In this document: positions 20,553 to 31,049 of the stretch, piece by piece
Layout of the letters: every line of letters begins with the position of its first letter
How positions within the stretch are numbered: position 1 is the stretch's first letter
Assembly: GCA_001579985.1 (NCBI GenBank)
Contig: LRSR01000616.1
Coordinates: 1-37,847 of the forward strand
DNA: 37,847 nucleotides
DNA from: Hypsibius dujardini
Taxonomy: Eukaryota > Tardigrada > Eutardigrada > Parachela > Hypsibiidae
Direction of reading: 5' to 3'
Program-made: the position numbers and the translations under genes
Notes under the pieces: model-generated
Database searches by the model: none
What the model was told of the DNA's origin: nothing
The model's input: the letters and a program-made list of their open reading frames with translations, nothing else

Positions 20553-23500
20553 ATGTCTGTCTGTCTGTCTTACTGTCTGTTTAACTATCTATACGCCTCT
20601 GGCTGTCATCTGCATGGTTGCCTGTCTTTCTGTCTGGCTCTCTGTCTTCTGTTTGACTGTCTTTCTGGTGGTAACGTTTGTCCGTTTTCGTTTCTCTATT
20701 GGTATTCTTCTCACCAACACAGCAAAACTCAACGGGAAAGAATTGGCAGCGCAATGTCAGCGTGGAGGAAGCAAGCATGACAGGCGATGATATTGGTCTG
20801 CTGAGTGAAGACGATGACAACGCCGCGGTCTCCGCAATAACGGAAGTCCTCCAAAGCTTCGGGATGGCCAACGACAAACCAGTGAAAGCTCTACAAAAGA
20901 AAAAAGCAGGAAATTCATATCGCCTGAATTGCTTTCAGACAGCCTCTCCCCAGGAAATGTTTACCAGAAAACTTGCGGAGGAACAATACGGTAGATTTGA
21001 AAATGAAGCGCTCATTTTTGTAGTCCTTGTCTAACTGTGTCCCTTACAGGCGAGGCCCTTGTACTTGCCGAACGGTTCCACCTCGATACGGACTTGGTCT
21101 ATCAGAAGCGTTGGATGAAGAGCAAGGTCACCAAAATCAGCATCACCGATTTCCTAGTGCGTCTTCAATGTTATGGTTTGACATTTACTTCTTCACATAA
21201 GGCGCTTTCTTATGCGATTCCAGTGCAAAGTAACCAATGCGGCATGGGTACTACGGGAATGTCTCACTCGTGTGCCCGACAATCCGGACGTGGCTCGGGA
21301 ACTTCTGATGGTTGGCCTTCGCCTCACCGATTTCACCAGTATCAGTCGGTTAAATGACGATGGTACCAGCGGAGGCGGTGGAGACGGATTTCATCCGTCT
21401 GACAGTGGGGATCTCCAGCTTACGCTGGATGCCTCAACGTAAGTGCCGTCGGGTCTACTAGTGCCCGACATTCTGGTCGGGGATTGAATTTGACCACAGT
21501 AAGAGGCTTCGTGATGGTTGATGCTGCTGTCGGTCTGCGCAGCACCCTGCTCATTGTTGAGGGTGCCACCGCAGCGAGAGCGAAATTCGAAGTATGAGGG
21601 AAGGGTCCTGGAATGGGCCACTTGAGTTTCCCGTACCGTGGAATGGGCCACCCTGGAATCCGACCTCACTATAGAGGTCGCTGACTACGCAGTGACTCAT
21701 CAGTTTTCTATTAATTTGCGACAAAGCGCCCCCTGTTACCCTGTGGCCCATTCCAGAGCCCTCCCCCATAGTATATCGGTTATGGTAAACCCGAATCGGA
21801 TTGACGTAGGAGATATGAACTCCAGCGGATGGTAAATTTTTGGCCGGGCTCGACACTGAAATAGTTCCGCGATGGCGCTGACCAAACGCAACGCTAGTCA
21901 GAAAATGGTCGACGTAGACGATGTCTTTGCGTTTGATCTTTTGGTGTGGATTCGGCAGTAAATGTGTGATTGTTACGTGTAAAACCGTCTAGTAAGGGAT
22001 ATAAGCCAGGGACGCTGTGGACTAAAAGTTTAGTAGAGCTTGAACTGACCAAAGATTTCAAGGCACCACAAGGCTTGCACTTTACATTTAATTACCGAGC
22101 TTTGATTTTTCTGTGATTTTTCTAATAACTTTTGAACAATTACCGTTTACGTTTTGAAATCAGTTAAACTGTACTGTAGTACTGTGGTACTGTGGTAAAG
22201 TATGGGCTTTTGATTAGTGATGGCGTTCACTCGTAAATTTTGACTCTTACATGGGATATTTTTTGAAAAAATCCAAACGCTAAGGCGAAATGATGAATGA
22301 CGACGGATTATTGGCTTTGCACACATGTCGGATGCAGGCGGATAATGATGCTCTTAACGACCAGGAGTCAACGTTTCTAGTGGTGCTGGCGGTGGCATTT
22401 GCTGCATTGCATCGATGGGCTCTCACACCGGTGTACAGGGCGTTATCCCCCAAGCCCTGGTTGGTCGCTGTGTACTGCCACAGAAGGTCCGATCAACACC
22501 GGGAGTGTTGGTGGAGCCACCGCAGCCGTTGTAGCGCAGACGGCAATTCTCGGCCCACATAATAGCTGGAATAAAATTAATAAATTTCATTGTTCTCATA
22601 GTATATTCGTATTTGTTAGATATACATGTATGTATACTAATGATTTTAGTATTGTACATAGTGTACAGCCTTACGAAAAGAAGAGGGTTAAATTAGTCAT
22701 TGGCCACCTTGTAATGTAATAGGTATTTAAATGTAATTAGACGCACCGGGGAAGGGAACGGTTACTGGCGGGGTGGTTGTGGCGGTGGTCCTCTGGGTTG
22801 TAGTGGTGGTAGGGGTGGTCGTCGTTGTTGGCTTGGATGCGTTGTAAGGATTGCAGAGGGTTGAACGCACAGCGGTGTTGCATCCGTACGGGCACGATTG
22901 CGTGTCGAACCATAGGTCGTAGTGACTGAAGGAGCACTTGTAGCTTTTGGTGTCATCGAAGTGTTAGTCGTCATAGTCAAAACTGTTTGCCCGTTTTGTG
23001 GGGGCAGTCCTCGTAGTTGTAATAGGCCGGGTCTCTTCCATCAAAATTGAGGTCGCTGTATTAGTAAAATTGGCTTCCGCAAAACCATTGCTTGGGTTGA
23101 TATGCACCGGTGTATGTGAGGTACTAAAGGCAACTCGGCTAGATGGATTGTATAGCTGACGGAAGACACGTTTCACAAATTGTGATCATGCTTCAGGGAA
23201 TCAACATTTTTGAAAAACAGATTTCTATTCTGTCGTACCCCTTGTAATTATTTCCTGATGCCTGTGCTTGCCCTCTGTCTCTGCCGGTCTGTCTGTCTGC
23301 CTGTTTCGCTGTCTCTCTGTTTGTCTGCTTGCCTGCCTCCTTGCCTGTTTGTCTGTCTGTTTGTTTGTCTGTCTGCCTGTAGATTATGGAATGTGGCAAC
23401 ATAGTTATGAACGAATCATGTGTTGTCGCCGCGCTAGAAATCACTTTGAACTGGACACTTCGCTTTAAACAAGCTGCTTAAGTCAAGCTTTAAAGTTTGC

Positions 23501-24012
23501 ACACTCTTCATGTTTGGCTATCTTTTTAGGCTGACTCCAGAACAGCACGCAATGATCGGACATCGACGCCAACTTCTCCGGTTCGAAAATATCCTCTCCA
23601 CTTACGAGCAGATCCTGGGTGGTGGCGAAAAGGCGGTCCGCTACTTTCTGGCCGAAGAGTACACTGAAATGCGCCGAAAACCACCGCTCGGGATCGCTCT
23701 TCAGTATGCTCACAAGTGCAAGCCTCTGGAGCTGCACACTTTGCGGTACCTCCATCATGCCGAACTGGCGGACTACTGGCTGGACATTCTTTCCGGATTC
23801 CCGGAGACGTGCCCACCCGAAGGCTACCAGTTCCTTGTACCTTCAATTTTGTAAGCACCTCCCGCCGCGGGGTTGGAAGGAATCTACAAGAAGACAGCCT
23901 GGCTCTCAGACGGACGCAAACGTAGACAGACAGACAGACAGACGGACAGACAGATAGACAGATAGACAGACAGACAAACAGACAGACAGACGGACAGACG
24001 GACAGACAGACG

Positions 24013-24059
<47 letters not shown>

Positions 24060-27000
24060 TGGACGCCTTATCGTTCATTACAAATTGATATGTATTTTTG
24101 TTTTGTCTTTAGGAATGGAGAAGTGCTGGATACACAACATGCGGCGCCGCGCGTTTTAGACTGGTGCTGGAAAGGCTCCTTTTCTGATGTCTCGGACCAG
24201 GAAAGTTTAGCCGTCAAAGAGAACCTGGAAGCTCTTCAGGCGACCCTAAGCTATCGGGGTAAATTGACTGCAGAGAAACTTCAGCGTTGGGCGGAGAATC
24301 GTATCCGAGAAATTGAACACAACTGCGGACTCATCGAAAACGCCAAGCAGATGTTGCAGGTGGCCACGGCAAAGCAGGTCGAAGTATGTCCAACCTCTTT
24401 AACCACACGCTAGCCATTTTTCAACTTACGCAGGTTATGCAGCTGAGGGAGAAACCTGCTGCGGTTCGCCAGCCGTTGATTGATTTAGTGCAGTACGTGC
24501 AAAATGAAAAGCATTGATTGATACTTTGGCCAATCAAGTGCAATGTTTCGGTTTGATCAATCAATCAACCTCTTGCCTATCAGTGTTCACGTTAGTCAAT
24601 CAACCAATCAATCGACCGTTCACTCTCCAACCTGGCAATGTTAGGCGTGCCTTGTGGCACCAAATCAATCAACGACTGGCGAACCGTAGCAAGTTTCTCC
24701 GCCAGCTGTATCTAAAATGTCAATGCCAATAATCGTTCAGACAGTGAATCCGAATTTTTATGTCAGGGGTTAGACGGCCTTAGAGACGAGCTGGACACAC
24801 TTTCGGCACTGGTCTTCGACGGCGGGCAGACTTCGTTGAGCTTATTTGATCTACGGCTACTTTCAAATCGACAGATTCTCGAACTGTTGGACGACAAGGT
24901 AGGGATGCAGATAACTCACTGGTCGGTGTGGCTTGGGTACGTCGACTTGTCTTTCTTTGTGAGCTCCGCTTTATTTCGTTACAGAAAAATTTCCCTGCGG
25001 CCTTTCGGAGCCGCATGCTGCCGTTCCTCCGACGATGTGAACGGAAACAACCAGGAACGCAGCATCAGCTGTTGGATGAATACCTGAGCAAACTCTCGAC
25101 AGATCCTCAGGAGACTCTGGACAAATGTCTGAAAGTCTTTCAACAATCCTTGCCAGGCGTGAGTAGTCACACACAGTAGCGCCTGATGGCAACTAGGCGT
25201 GAGTAGTCACACTCAGTAGTGTCTGATGGCAACTAGGCGTGAGTAGTCACACAAAGTAGCGCCTGATGGCAACTAGGCGTGAGTAGTCACACAGTAGTGT
25301 CTGATGGCAGCTGAGCGTGAGTAGTCACACAGTAGTGCCTGATGGCAGCTGAGACGATGCATTTCGAGTTTGTCGTCAATATGGGAAAGTTAAACAGATG
25401 CTAAAAAATAGAAGTACAATAATAAAAATTGCAGTAAAACTTTTTTTCGAAATTTGTTTCGAAGCATCTCTTTTCCATAAATACTCCCAAATTTTGTTAG
25501 CGGTGTGCGTGTTTGTCTCGTACTAATGGTAGATGCATGTCTTTTACAGTTGCCCGAGCCGGCCATACCATCCCCCGGGGAGGCCGTCGATCTGGCCATC
25601 AAGTGCATCCTCGGTTGTCCGCGAACCGACCAGTTGGACCAGATGAAGGCCATCCTTCAGTGCTTGCCGTCGCGGGAGAGCATGCCAAACGGCGATGCCG
25701 CCATGTTTCAGAAAGTCACCCGCATTCAAGATCTCATCATGTACAGATTCATTCCGTCAGCTACAATGGCATTCGTGACATCCGTGACGATGACGCCAGC
25801 AAATGTTTTCTTATTACAGGTGTGTTGAATTTGCCGAGCAGTTCGGGGTGCAATTGTCAGTGAAGAATCTCCGCGACGTCCAGGCCAATGAAACTCTCGT
25901 GGTAGAGTTCGTCAGCCACATCTTGCAGGTCGCGGCGCAAAAAGTGCCAGGATTCACGGAGCTTGAGTGGCGGGATATTTATGGACGTTATGTGAAGATT
26001 TGTAAAAGAGTCTTCCTGTCGATCTCGGATGCCACAGTTGTGCAGGTGAGAGATTACAAAGCTCTGAGTTTAGAAGTTGCAGCTACCTTATAGTTTCTAT
26101 ATACATCTGACTGTCGAATTACGTGCTCGTCTGCCTGATTGCGGGCCTGCCAGTAGCTCTTTTTTTATCTGTCTGTCTGTCTGTCTGCCTGCCTGTCTGT
26201 CTGTATGTCTGTCTGTCTTTCTGTCTTTCTGTCTGTCTCTCTGTCTGTCTGTCTCTCTGTCTGTCTGTTTGTCTTTTTGTCTGTCTGTCTGTCTGCCTGC
26301 CTGCTTGTTTGCCTGTCTGACTATCTGTGCGTCTGTCTGATTGACTGTAGGCATGCTCTTTTTAATTAACTCCTACAACATTCATGCCTATATCTCTGTT
26401 TCAGCTATTCACAAGCGCATTACTGAGTGCCGGAAAAAACCAGTATATCGACTTGGCAGCCAAATTCTTCCCGATTCAACCCACATCGGCACCGTCCATT
26501 ATACCTCGAGCCATTCCAGGAGATTCGGGTTGGATTGTTCACAACAGATTATCCACCGACATCAGCTCAAAGCAGGTACGTCAATTAATTGCTAATGACT
26601 TTAACTTGTTTTTCGACGTGGTTATTTTACGCTTATTCAATGCATAAATGAATTGATCTCTCCTGGCAGCTTCTCTCGGCTGCCAAGGAATACTTCATCA
26701 ACGCGGACAATTGGAAGGACCCCAAAATTAAGCTTGCAGAAAAGTGTTTGGAACTGGAATCGTCTTTGAAAACGGCTGCCGGTACGGGCAAACTAGAAAG
26801 TGGTTTGGTGGACGCCTTGAAAGTGCTCCATGCTTTGGGTGTGGACGCGTCACCGTTGGATCTGTGGACCAGTGAAGATAGATTCAAGTTTGTCCAGCAA
26901 GTGCTCGATGTGAAAGTGGAGGCCTATCGGCACCCCGATCGGCTGCGAGAACTCTCCAAGATGTTGGACTTGAAGGACTTGAATCGAGTTACGGAAGCAG

Positions 27001-27176
27001 TAGCGGAGAAGGCGTTTGAGAGGCGTGACTACGGATTCTGTCGTGATTTATGCGAAACACTGATTGAAGAAAAGCGTAAGTAAAGTCCTGCAGGAGAAAC
27101 CGCAAGCAAGCAGCAGACAGATACGCAGATAGACAGATAGGTAGATAGGTACAGATAGGCCAACAGACAGGCCGAG

Positions 27177-27219
<43 letters not shown>

Positions 27220-28616
27220 TTGGGTGACAATAAAATTCATCTGTTTTTGTGTTTGAAGGTTCTTCCTCGTGGGAACTATGCATGAAGCTAGCAGCAGCTG
27301 AAGACTTCACCGATATTGCCTTCAAAGAAAACATGTTGTTGGTTGCCGTTGCGAACTGCCCCGATGACAATCTCACCGATTTGGCCAAGCTACGCAACCG
27401 CATCAGCCTGCAGCGTATACGGTCAACACAAAAATTCTCTCCTAAATTGGACGCTTCCGTGGAACCCATCGCTAAGCTCATCCTTGATCCCTGTTGCTCA
27501 TCCGTGCACCCGAGTAGCAGCACTAAAACACAGCCTCTCGCTAAAACGGAAAAGCGGTTAGAGCTGCTGTCTGCCATATCAGACCCGATCAGGGGGAGCG
27601 GTTTGGAGGTTTTGGTCGACGGAGAACATCGCAGTGGTTCGAGCGCCTTCATCGACGGCGTTCTAGTGGACACTGCGTTGAGTTATTTGGACGTCGATGT
27701 GGGTTTATCCCTTGCGTCGCTGGGAGCGTTAACCGTAAAATCTACGGCGGAAAAGTTTTTCGACGCCGTTCCACCAACGGCCATTATCGCTCGTCTTGCC
27801 GCGTATTTCTACGGTCTGGAGGTTGTTCTGAGAGAATCGCCAGATAGCATCGAGAATGCGCTGAATTTGTCCTGCCATGACCTGTTGGCAAGAGGTAATA
27901 TATTGGCAAGCAGACAGACGGATGGAGAGGCAAAGACAAGACAGACAGACAGACAGACAGACAGACATGTTGCTCTGGAGCGAATACGGGGCGGTAGTCT
28001 GACGGTATTCCCACTAACTGATCGAGTGTTTGAATGTTTTAATCCAGCGCCCAGAGTTTCGACCAAAAATACCACGACTGTGCAACTCTTGGACCTTTTC
28101 TCGAAGTACGCCCAAACATTCTCCTCGCGAAAAGCATCTGCAACGGGTACTACCTCAGTCACGTCTGTACATTTGAAGCGCCCCCCACCCTCTACTCCGT
28201 CTGCCGCCACTTCCGCTGCCACTGTCGTCACGTCCATCCGGTCTTTGCTCAAGGGTGTGGACGAGAAGAAGTTCCACGCCAACGCCGAATACCGCAAAAG
28301 TTTCCTGCTGCGCGCGGCTGCCACCAGAGACCCTACATTTTTACACAGGATTGTGGATGCTGCTGAAGAGCACGGCGTTGACGGGTGGGAAGTTGTGGCA
28401 GCCAATATCAAGTTCCTCTTCACCACATCCGGCATGTCCGTCACGGAAGTGGAAACTTTTCTGGGCGTGATTCCCGATTTGATTGCTCGATTAAAGGCAC
28501 GACGGGTCGACTTCATCAGCTTCTCGGGCCTGCAAATCCAGTCGCACATGACCAAGGCCGATATCGATATGCTGGTGGCCTACTCGGACTTCTTAACTGA
28601 TATCAAGAAAACATAA
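17826..28616 (+). CDS. NBAS: NBAS (Sec39-domain vesicle-tethering protein), C-terminally short
   Basis: NBAS is a subunit of the ER NRZ/Dsl1 tether (with ZW10 and RINT1) in Golgi-to-ER transport and is linked to nonsense-mediated decay. Exons supported: 17826-17927, about 18201-18362, 18796-18914, 19004-19146, about 19195-19290, 19350-19406, 19668-19908, 19973-20404, 20723-20990, 21050-21156, 21224-21438, 23530-23850, 24113-24383, 24434-24496, 24767-24898, 24985-25158, 25550-25740, 25820-26045, 26405-26575, 26670-27075, 27259-27894, 28048-28616. A WD40-like N-terminus (VVWSADGSCMALADSSG; DVQWWSNTAIILCQAGGAVS) is followed by LDTDLVYQKRW and the Sec39 region (LTPEQ ... ILSTYEQILGG). Phases agree from 19350 onward; 18000-19300 is tentative. 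The reading frame ends about where human NBAS still has roughly 700 residues to go. A small exon at 18021-18078 is possible. Confidence 0.85.
18112..18175 (+). repeat. CAAT tetranucleotide repeat
   Basis: A run of ATCA/ACCA units (CAATCAATCAACCAAT) in the 5' part of NBAS, in a presumed intron. Non-coding. Confidence 0.9.
18628..18731 (+). repeat. TTGATTGG repeat in NBAS intron
   Basis: About a dozen copies of an 8-bp TTGATTGG unit (variants TTGATTAG, TTGATAGG) precede the exon at 18796. The reverse-strand Asn-Gln-Pro-Ile frame is a repeat artefact. Confidence 0.93.
19410..19560 (+). repeat. TCTG/TCTC microsatellite, NBAS intron
   Basis: A TCTG/TCTC/TTTG array lies immediately after the donor at 19407, in the intron 19407-19667. 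Confidence 0.95.
20470..20670 (+). repeat. TCTG microsatellite, NBAS intron
   Basis: A TCTG array, pure at about 20525-20575 and degenerate on both sides, within the intron 20405-20722. Confidence 0.95.
21591..21773. mobile_element. TA-flanked inverted-repeat element in NBAS intron
   Basis: Arms of about 30 bp: the left reads GGGAAGGGTCCTGGAATGGG then CCAC; the right, in reverse complement, GGGAGGGCTCTGGAATGGGC then CAC. TA dinucleotides at 21593-21594 and 21769-21770 bound the arms. A partial internal duplicate of the left arm (TGGAATGGGCCACC) lies at 21639-21652, and a related piece at 14281-14317. No transposase ORF. Confidence 0.7.
22727..23176 (-). CDS. Possible nested antisense gene: secreted Cys/Thr-rich protein (uncertain)
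   Basis: On the minus strand one frame stays open across 23176-22727 except for one stop at 22964-22966. The downstream 78 codons encode a short cysteine-containing stretch (YKCSFSHYDLWFDTQSC, then PYGCN and LCN) followed by a Thr-rich, mucin-like tail. This composition resembles secreted or cuticular proteins; the aromatic/Cys pattern is faintly like chitin-binding type 2 domains, without a firm match. The stop means either an unseen intron, a pseudogene or chance. It would be nested in the NBAS intron in antisense. Another minus-strand Cys-containing frame (about 22423-22560, YNGCGGSTNTPG) could be an exon. Function unassigned. Confidence 0.25.
23270..23382 (+). repeat. TCTG/TTTG/CCTG microsatellite, NBAS large intron
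   Basis: A degenerate TCTG array near the 3' end of the 2.1 kb intron, about 150 bp before the acceptor. Confidence 0.93.
23918..24060 (+). repeat. CAGA microsatellite, NBAS intron
   Basis: A CAGA/CGGA array in the intron 23851-24112, with about 12 pure CAGA units at its 3' end. Confidence 0.95.
25155..25352 (+). repeat. 40-bp minisatellite copying an NBAS 5' splice site
   Basis: Five tandem copies (four spaced 40 bp, the last 37 bp). The first copy starts at the exon end, so each copy carries the donor context GGC-GTGAGTAGTCACAC; GTGAGT occurs at 25159, 25199, 25239, 25279 and 25316. The genuine exon ends at 25158, and use of any later donor would add intron-derived codons including an early stop (TAG in GAGTAG-type context). 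All copies lie in the intron 25159-25549. Confidence 0.93.
26160..26340 (+). repeat. TCTG microsatellite, NBAS intron
   Basis: A TCTG/CCTG/TCTT array fills the middle of the intron 26046-26404. Confidence 0.95.
27105..27222 (+). repeat. CAGA/TAGA microsatellite, NBAS intron
   Basis: A CAGA array with TAGA/TAGG variants in the intron 27076-27258; it ends in about eight pure CAGA units. Confidence 0.95.
27895..28047 (+). other. Short in-frame NBAS intron containing CAGA repeat
   Basis: The last NBAS intron is 153 bp, a multiple of three, with donor GTAATA and acceptor AG at 28046-28047. It has no stop in the NBAS frame, so the flanking exons form one continuous open frame. A short CAGA array (about 27940-27968) would encode RQTDRQTDR if retained. 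The sequence beyond the donor shows no similarity to NBAS, and the donor/acceptor phases agree, so it is called an intron. Confidence 0.65.
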
Positions 28617-29041
28617 CCGTAAAACACGCCTTTTTTTATGTATTTGACTTAATTTTTTTGAGCAGTTTTTCCGCTGCAACGTTTTGCGGGTGCTCAGAAC
28701 TTTCAGGGCTGGGTGCAACATACGCAATATGTATGCGGGATGTTTTTAACAGTCGCTTCAACTAAGGGGATCTTGATAAAATATCTTGGCTGGCTTGACC
28801 GGAAATGCCGGAGCTTTATCTGATTCCACAACGACCGCAATACCGCAATACGCGCGCGTGTGTGTGTGTGTGTGTGTGTGTGTGTTTAGCGGTTAGATAC
28901 GCGACAGACACTCCACCCAAGCGTTAGTTTTAATTGTCTTTGTCGAATTTCACAACTACGCCTGTCTGCATTTTTTCTGGCTGAAATAAGTATTCCATCA
29001 TCCTCCTGCTTGTCTGAAGGTCTTCTTCCTCTATCAGCATC
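28617..29041. other. Intergenic NBAS to 7TM receptor
   Basis: No gene seen. It includes a T-rich stretch at 28631-28662, a CGCG/TG dinucleotide run at about 28851-28886 and the receptor's 5' leader. There is no AATAAA and no continuation of NBAS coding sequence. Confidence 0.65.
28851..28886 (+). repeat. TG dinucleotide microsatellite
   Basis: About 15 TG units preceded by CGCGCG, upstream of the receptor gene. Alternating purine-pyrimidine DNA of this kind can adopt Z-form. Confidence 0.95.
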
Positions 29042-31049
29042 ATGGACAGGAAGAGCTTGGAAAAAGAGGAAGCGTTCATCTCGTGGTGGATTAAGAACAC
29101 TTCGTTTGAGAAGTTTGAAGCGGAATTCAGGAATTTTTCCTTAGCTGCCGGCGCCGCGGAGAACCGGGTGGGTCTGACGGCGCAGTCCTTCCTGATCGCC
29201 GCTATCGCAATGGGCTCCATTTTCTCCATCTGCCTGAATTTGGGATTGATGGTGGCAAAAATTAAGCTGGTCAGTGCTCGCTTGACGGGATTCGATTTAC
29301 TGGTGCTGAATCAGCTGTTAATTAATGTCTTGTCGATTATGCTGATTGACCCGTGGGATTTGATTGCGTATATGGTGCTGGGCAGCGGTTGGCCGTTTTC
29401 CGAGAGGTTCTGCTATTTCAGGTATTCAAACATTTTGCACATTTATCTATTCCTTACTAAAATTCTGTTATAAACATGCATGAAACCATCGGCGGCACAA
29501 GCAAACATTCCAGGCATTTTAATTAAAAGTCCGATAATAAAAATTCCTAGCATACGGTACACGTAGTCGTAAATGTACAGATGTATCAGAAAGAGACTGC
29601 GAAATAAACTTGAAAGCCGTTTTCATTTTACACAGCCGATTTTGCACGACATTTCTGCCCTACATGTCTTCCTGGAATATTGTTCTTCTCACCTTCCACC
29701 AGTTGCTCGCCTTTTTCATCGAACGCTATTGGTTCAAATGGAATTTCTATTTCACGACGAGAGCGAAACTGCTCACATTGTGGCTGCCGCCCCTTATTGT
29801 GTGGTTTGTCGGTTTGGGCATCCACGCACCCATAACCTATTTGGCATGGGATATCTCACACTCACCTGGTTACTGCAATATTGAAAGTCTATTCGCCCTG
29901 CTTCACGATGGCCTGGGGTAAGCAGAAATCGTTGGGCTGATGCAGTTCCTTTGGATAAACCTAAATAATCCATTCAAACAACAGGTGGAATCGACAAAAG
30001 GCGATAATACTATACAGACAGAAAAACAGACAGACAGACAACAGACACATAGACACATAGACAGACAGACAGACAGATAGACAGACAGACAGACTGACAG
30101 ACTGACACTGGGCTGTTTGTCAGTACACAAATGTGCGAATAGGTTCCATTTTCCAGGTTGTTTATGTTTCCCTTCATACTGGGCCTGGTATTTCTCATCA
30201 CCATGTTTACCGCCAAAATCTGCACCCGTCGGACTTTCCCATCCGTGGAAGAAAACAGCAGCTGCAGCGTCACTTCCGTTGCCTTTCAGTCCGGACAGTA
30301 CAACAGTACCGGATCCAATCCCAACTACGACGAGCATCACATAGAATCTGTCTGGAACAATGGGTCAGACAACGAGGAGCAGTTTGACAACGGCATAAAC
30401 GACAACGATAAGGACCATTTGATTAGCATTTCATCGCCCCCGCCTTACAACCAAATGTTCAATCCGACCGTCTACATATCCCCGACTATGATTCCTGACC
30501 AATCCTCATCACCATCCACGGTAACGACCCCTCGCGAGATAACCCAGGAAACGGTGGCCATCACATGCGCCCTGTTAGCGGGACTGATCATCTTCATCGG
30601 ACCATATGGCATCTTGGCCTTAATGCTAGACAACGAAATGCGCGTTTTAAAGGTAACAATAAAAGCGAAACTCTTTGGGGGTTTTGATGGTTGCGTCGGA
30701 GAAGGGTTCAGTTGCTCAATTGGTCTTTTATTAGGCGGAAGTTTCCCATTTCTCATTTTATGATTTGCAGAATAACGGTTTCTCCAACCTTTATTGGTTC
30801 TTCAACATTTACTTTCCTTGGGCGTTGGCGAAGCCGCTATTTGAGCCGCTGGCCATCATAGCAGTCATGGCGAAGTACCGTTTCGCGAGTTTGCGGAGAT
30901 TCTGGCAGGGAAGAGCCGCTGAGACAGGAGCAGCAGCGCACAACGGGGCAGAGTATGCCGGCAGAGCTGCGGCGAATAGATCGGTGAACGGATCCGCGAA
31001 CAGACCGGCGACGACGGCCGCCATGAACGGGAACGGTTATCGCTACTGA
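29042..31049 (+). CDS. Divergent rhodopsin-like G-protein-coupled receptor
   Basis: Exons 29042-29421, 29636-29917, 30157-30652 and 30771-31049 (phases agree) encode 478 residues with seven hydrophobic segments: about 48-72, 83-110, 131-155, 168-190, 221-241, 354-378 and 393-420. N-glycosylation sites N19 and N31 lie in the N-terminal tail. TM1 has the conserved Asn (CLNLG). TM3 has Cys130 near its start and ERY (156-158) in place of DRY, and a Trp is present in TM4. TM6 has IGPYG rather than CWxP. TM7 lacks NPxxY and reads KPLFEPLAIIAVMAKYRF. Intracellular loop 3 is long (about 110 residues), Asn/Ser-rich, with a PPPY motif (315-318). The ligand is unknown; peptide or orphan class-A receptors are the likeliest group. 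The start is the first ATG, with the TM1 spacing expected. Confidence 0.8.
30010..30110 (+). repeat. CAGA microsatellite, receptor intron 2
   Basis: A CAGA/CATAGA array in the intron 29918-30156, ending about 45 bp before the exon. Confidence 0.95.

Larger units (their letters stand above)
21439..23529. other. Large NBAS intron (2.1 kb)
   Basis: The longest intron in the window: donor GTAAGT at 21439, acceptor AG at 23528-23529, phase 2 on both sides. It carries an inverted-repeat element (21591-21773), two related GC-rich segments around 21540-21580 and 22490-22540 sharing GCCACCGCAGC, a possible antisense coding segment (22727-23176) and a TCTG array (23270-23382). Nothing in it continues the NBAS frame. 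Confidence 0.8.

Noticed and set aside
27809-28555. 248-residue minus-strand frame opposite NBAS
   Set aside because: It is antisense to well-conserved NBAS exons and crosses an intron and microsatellite; no family resemblance.
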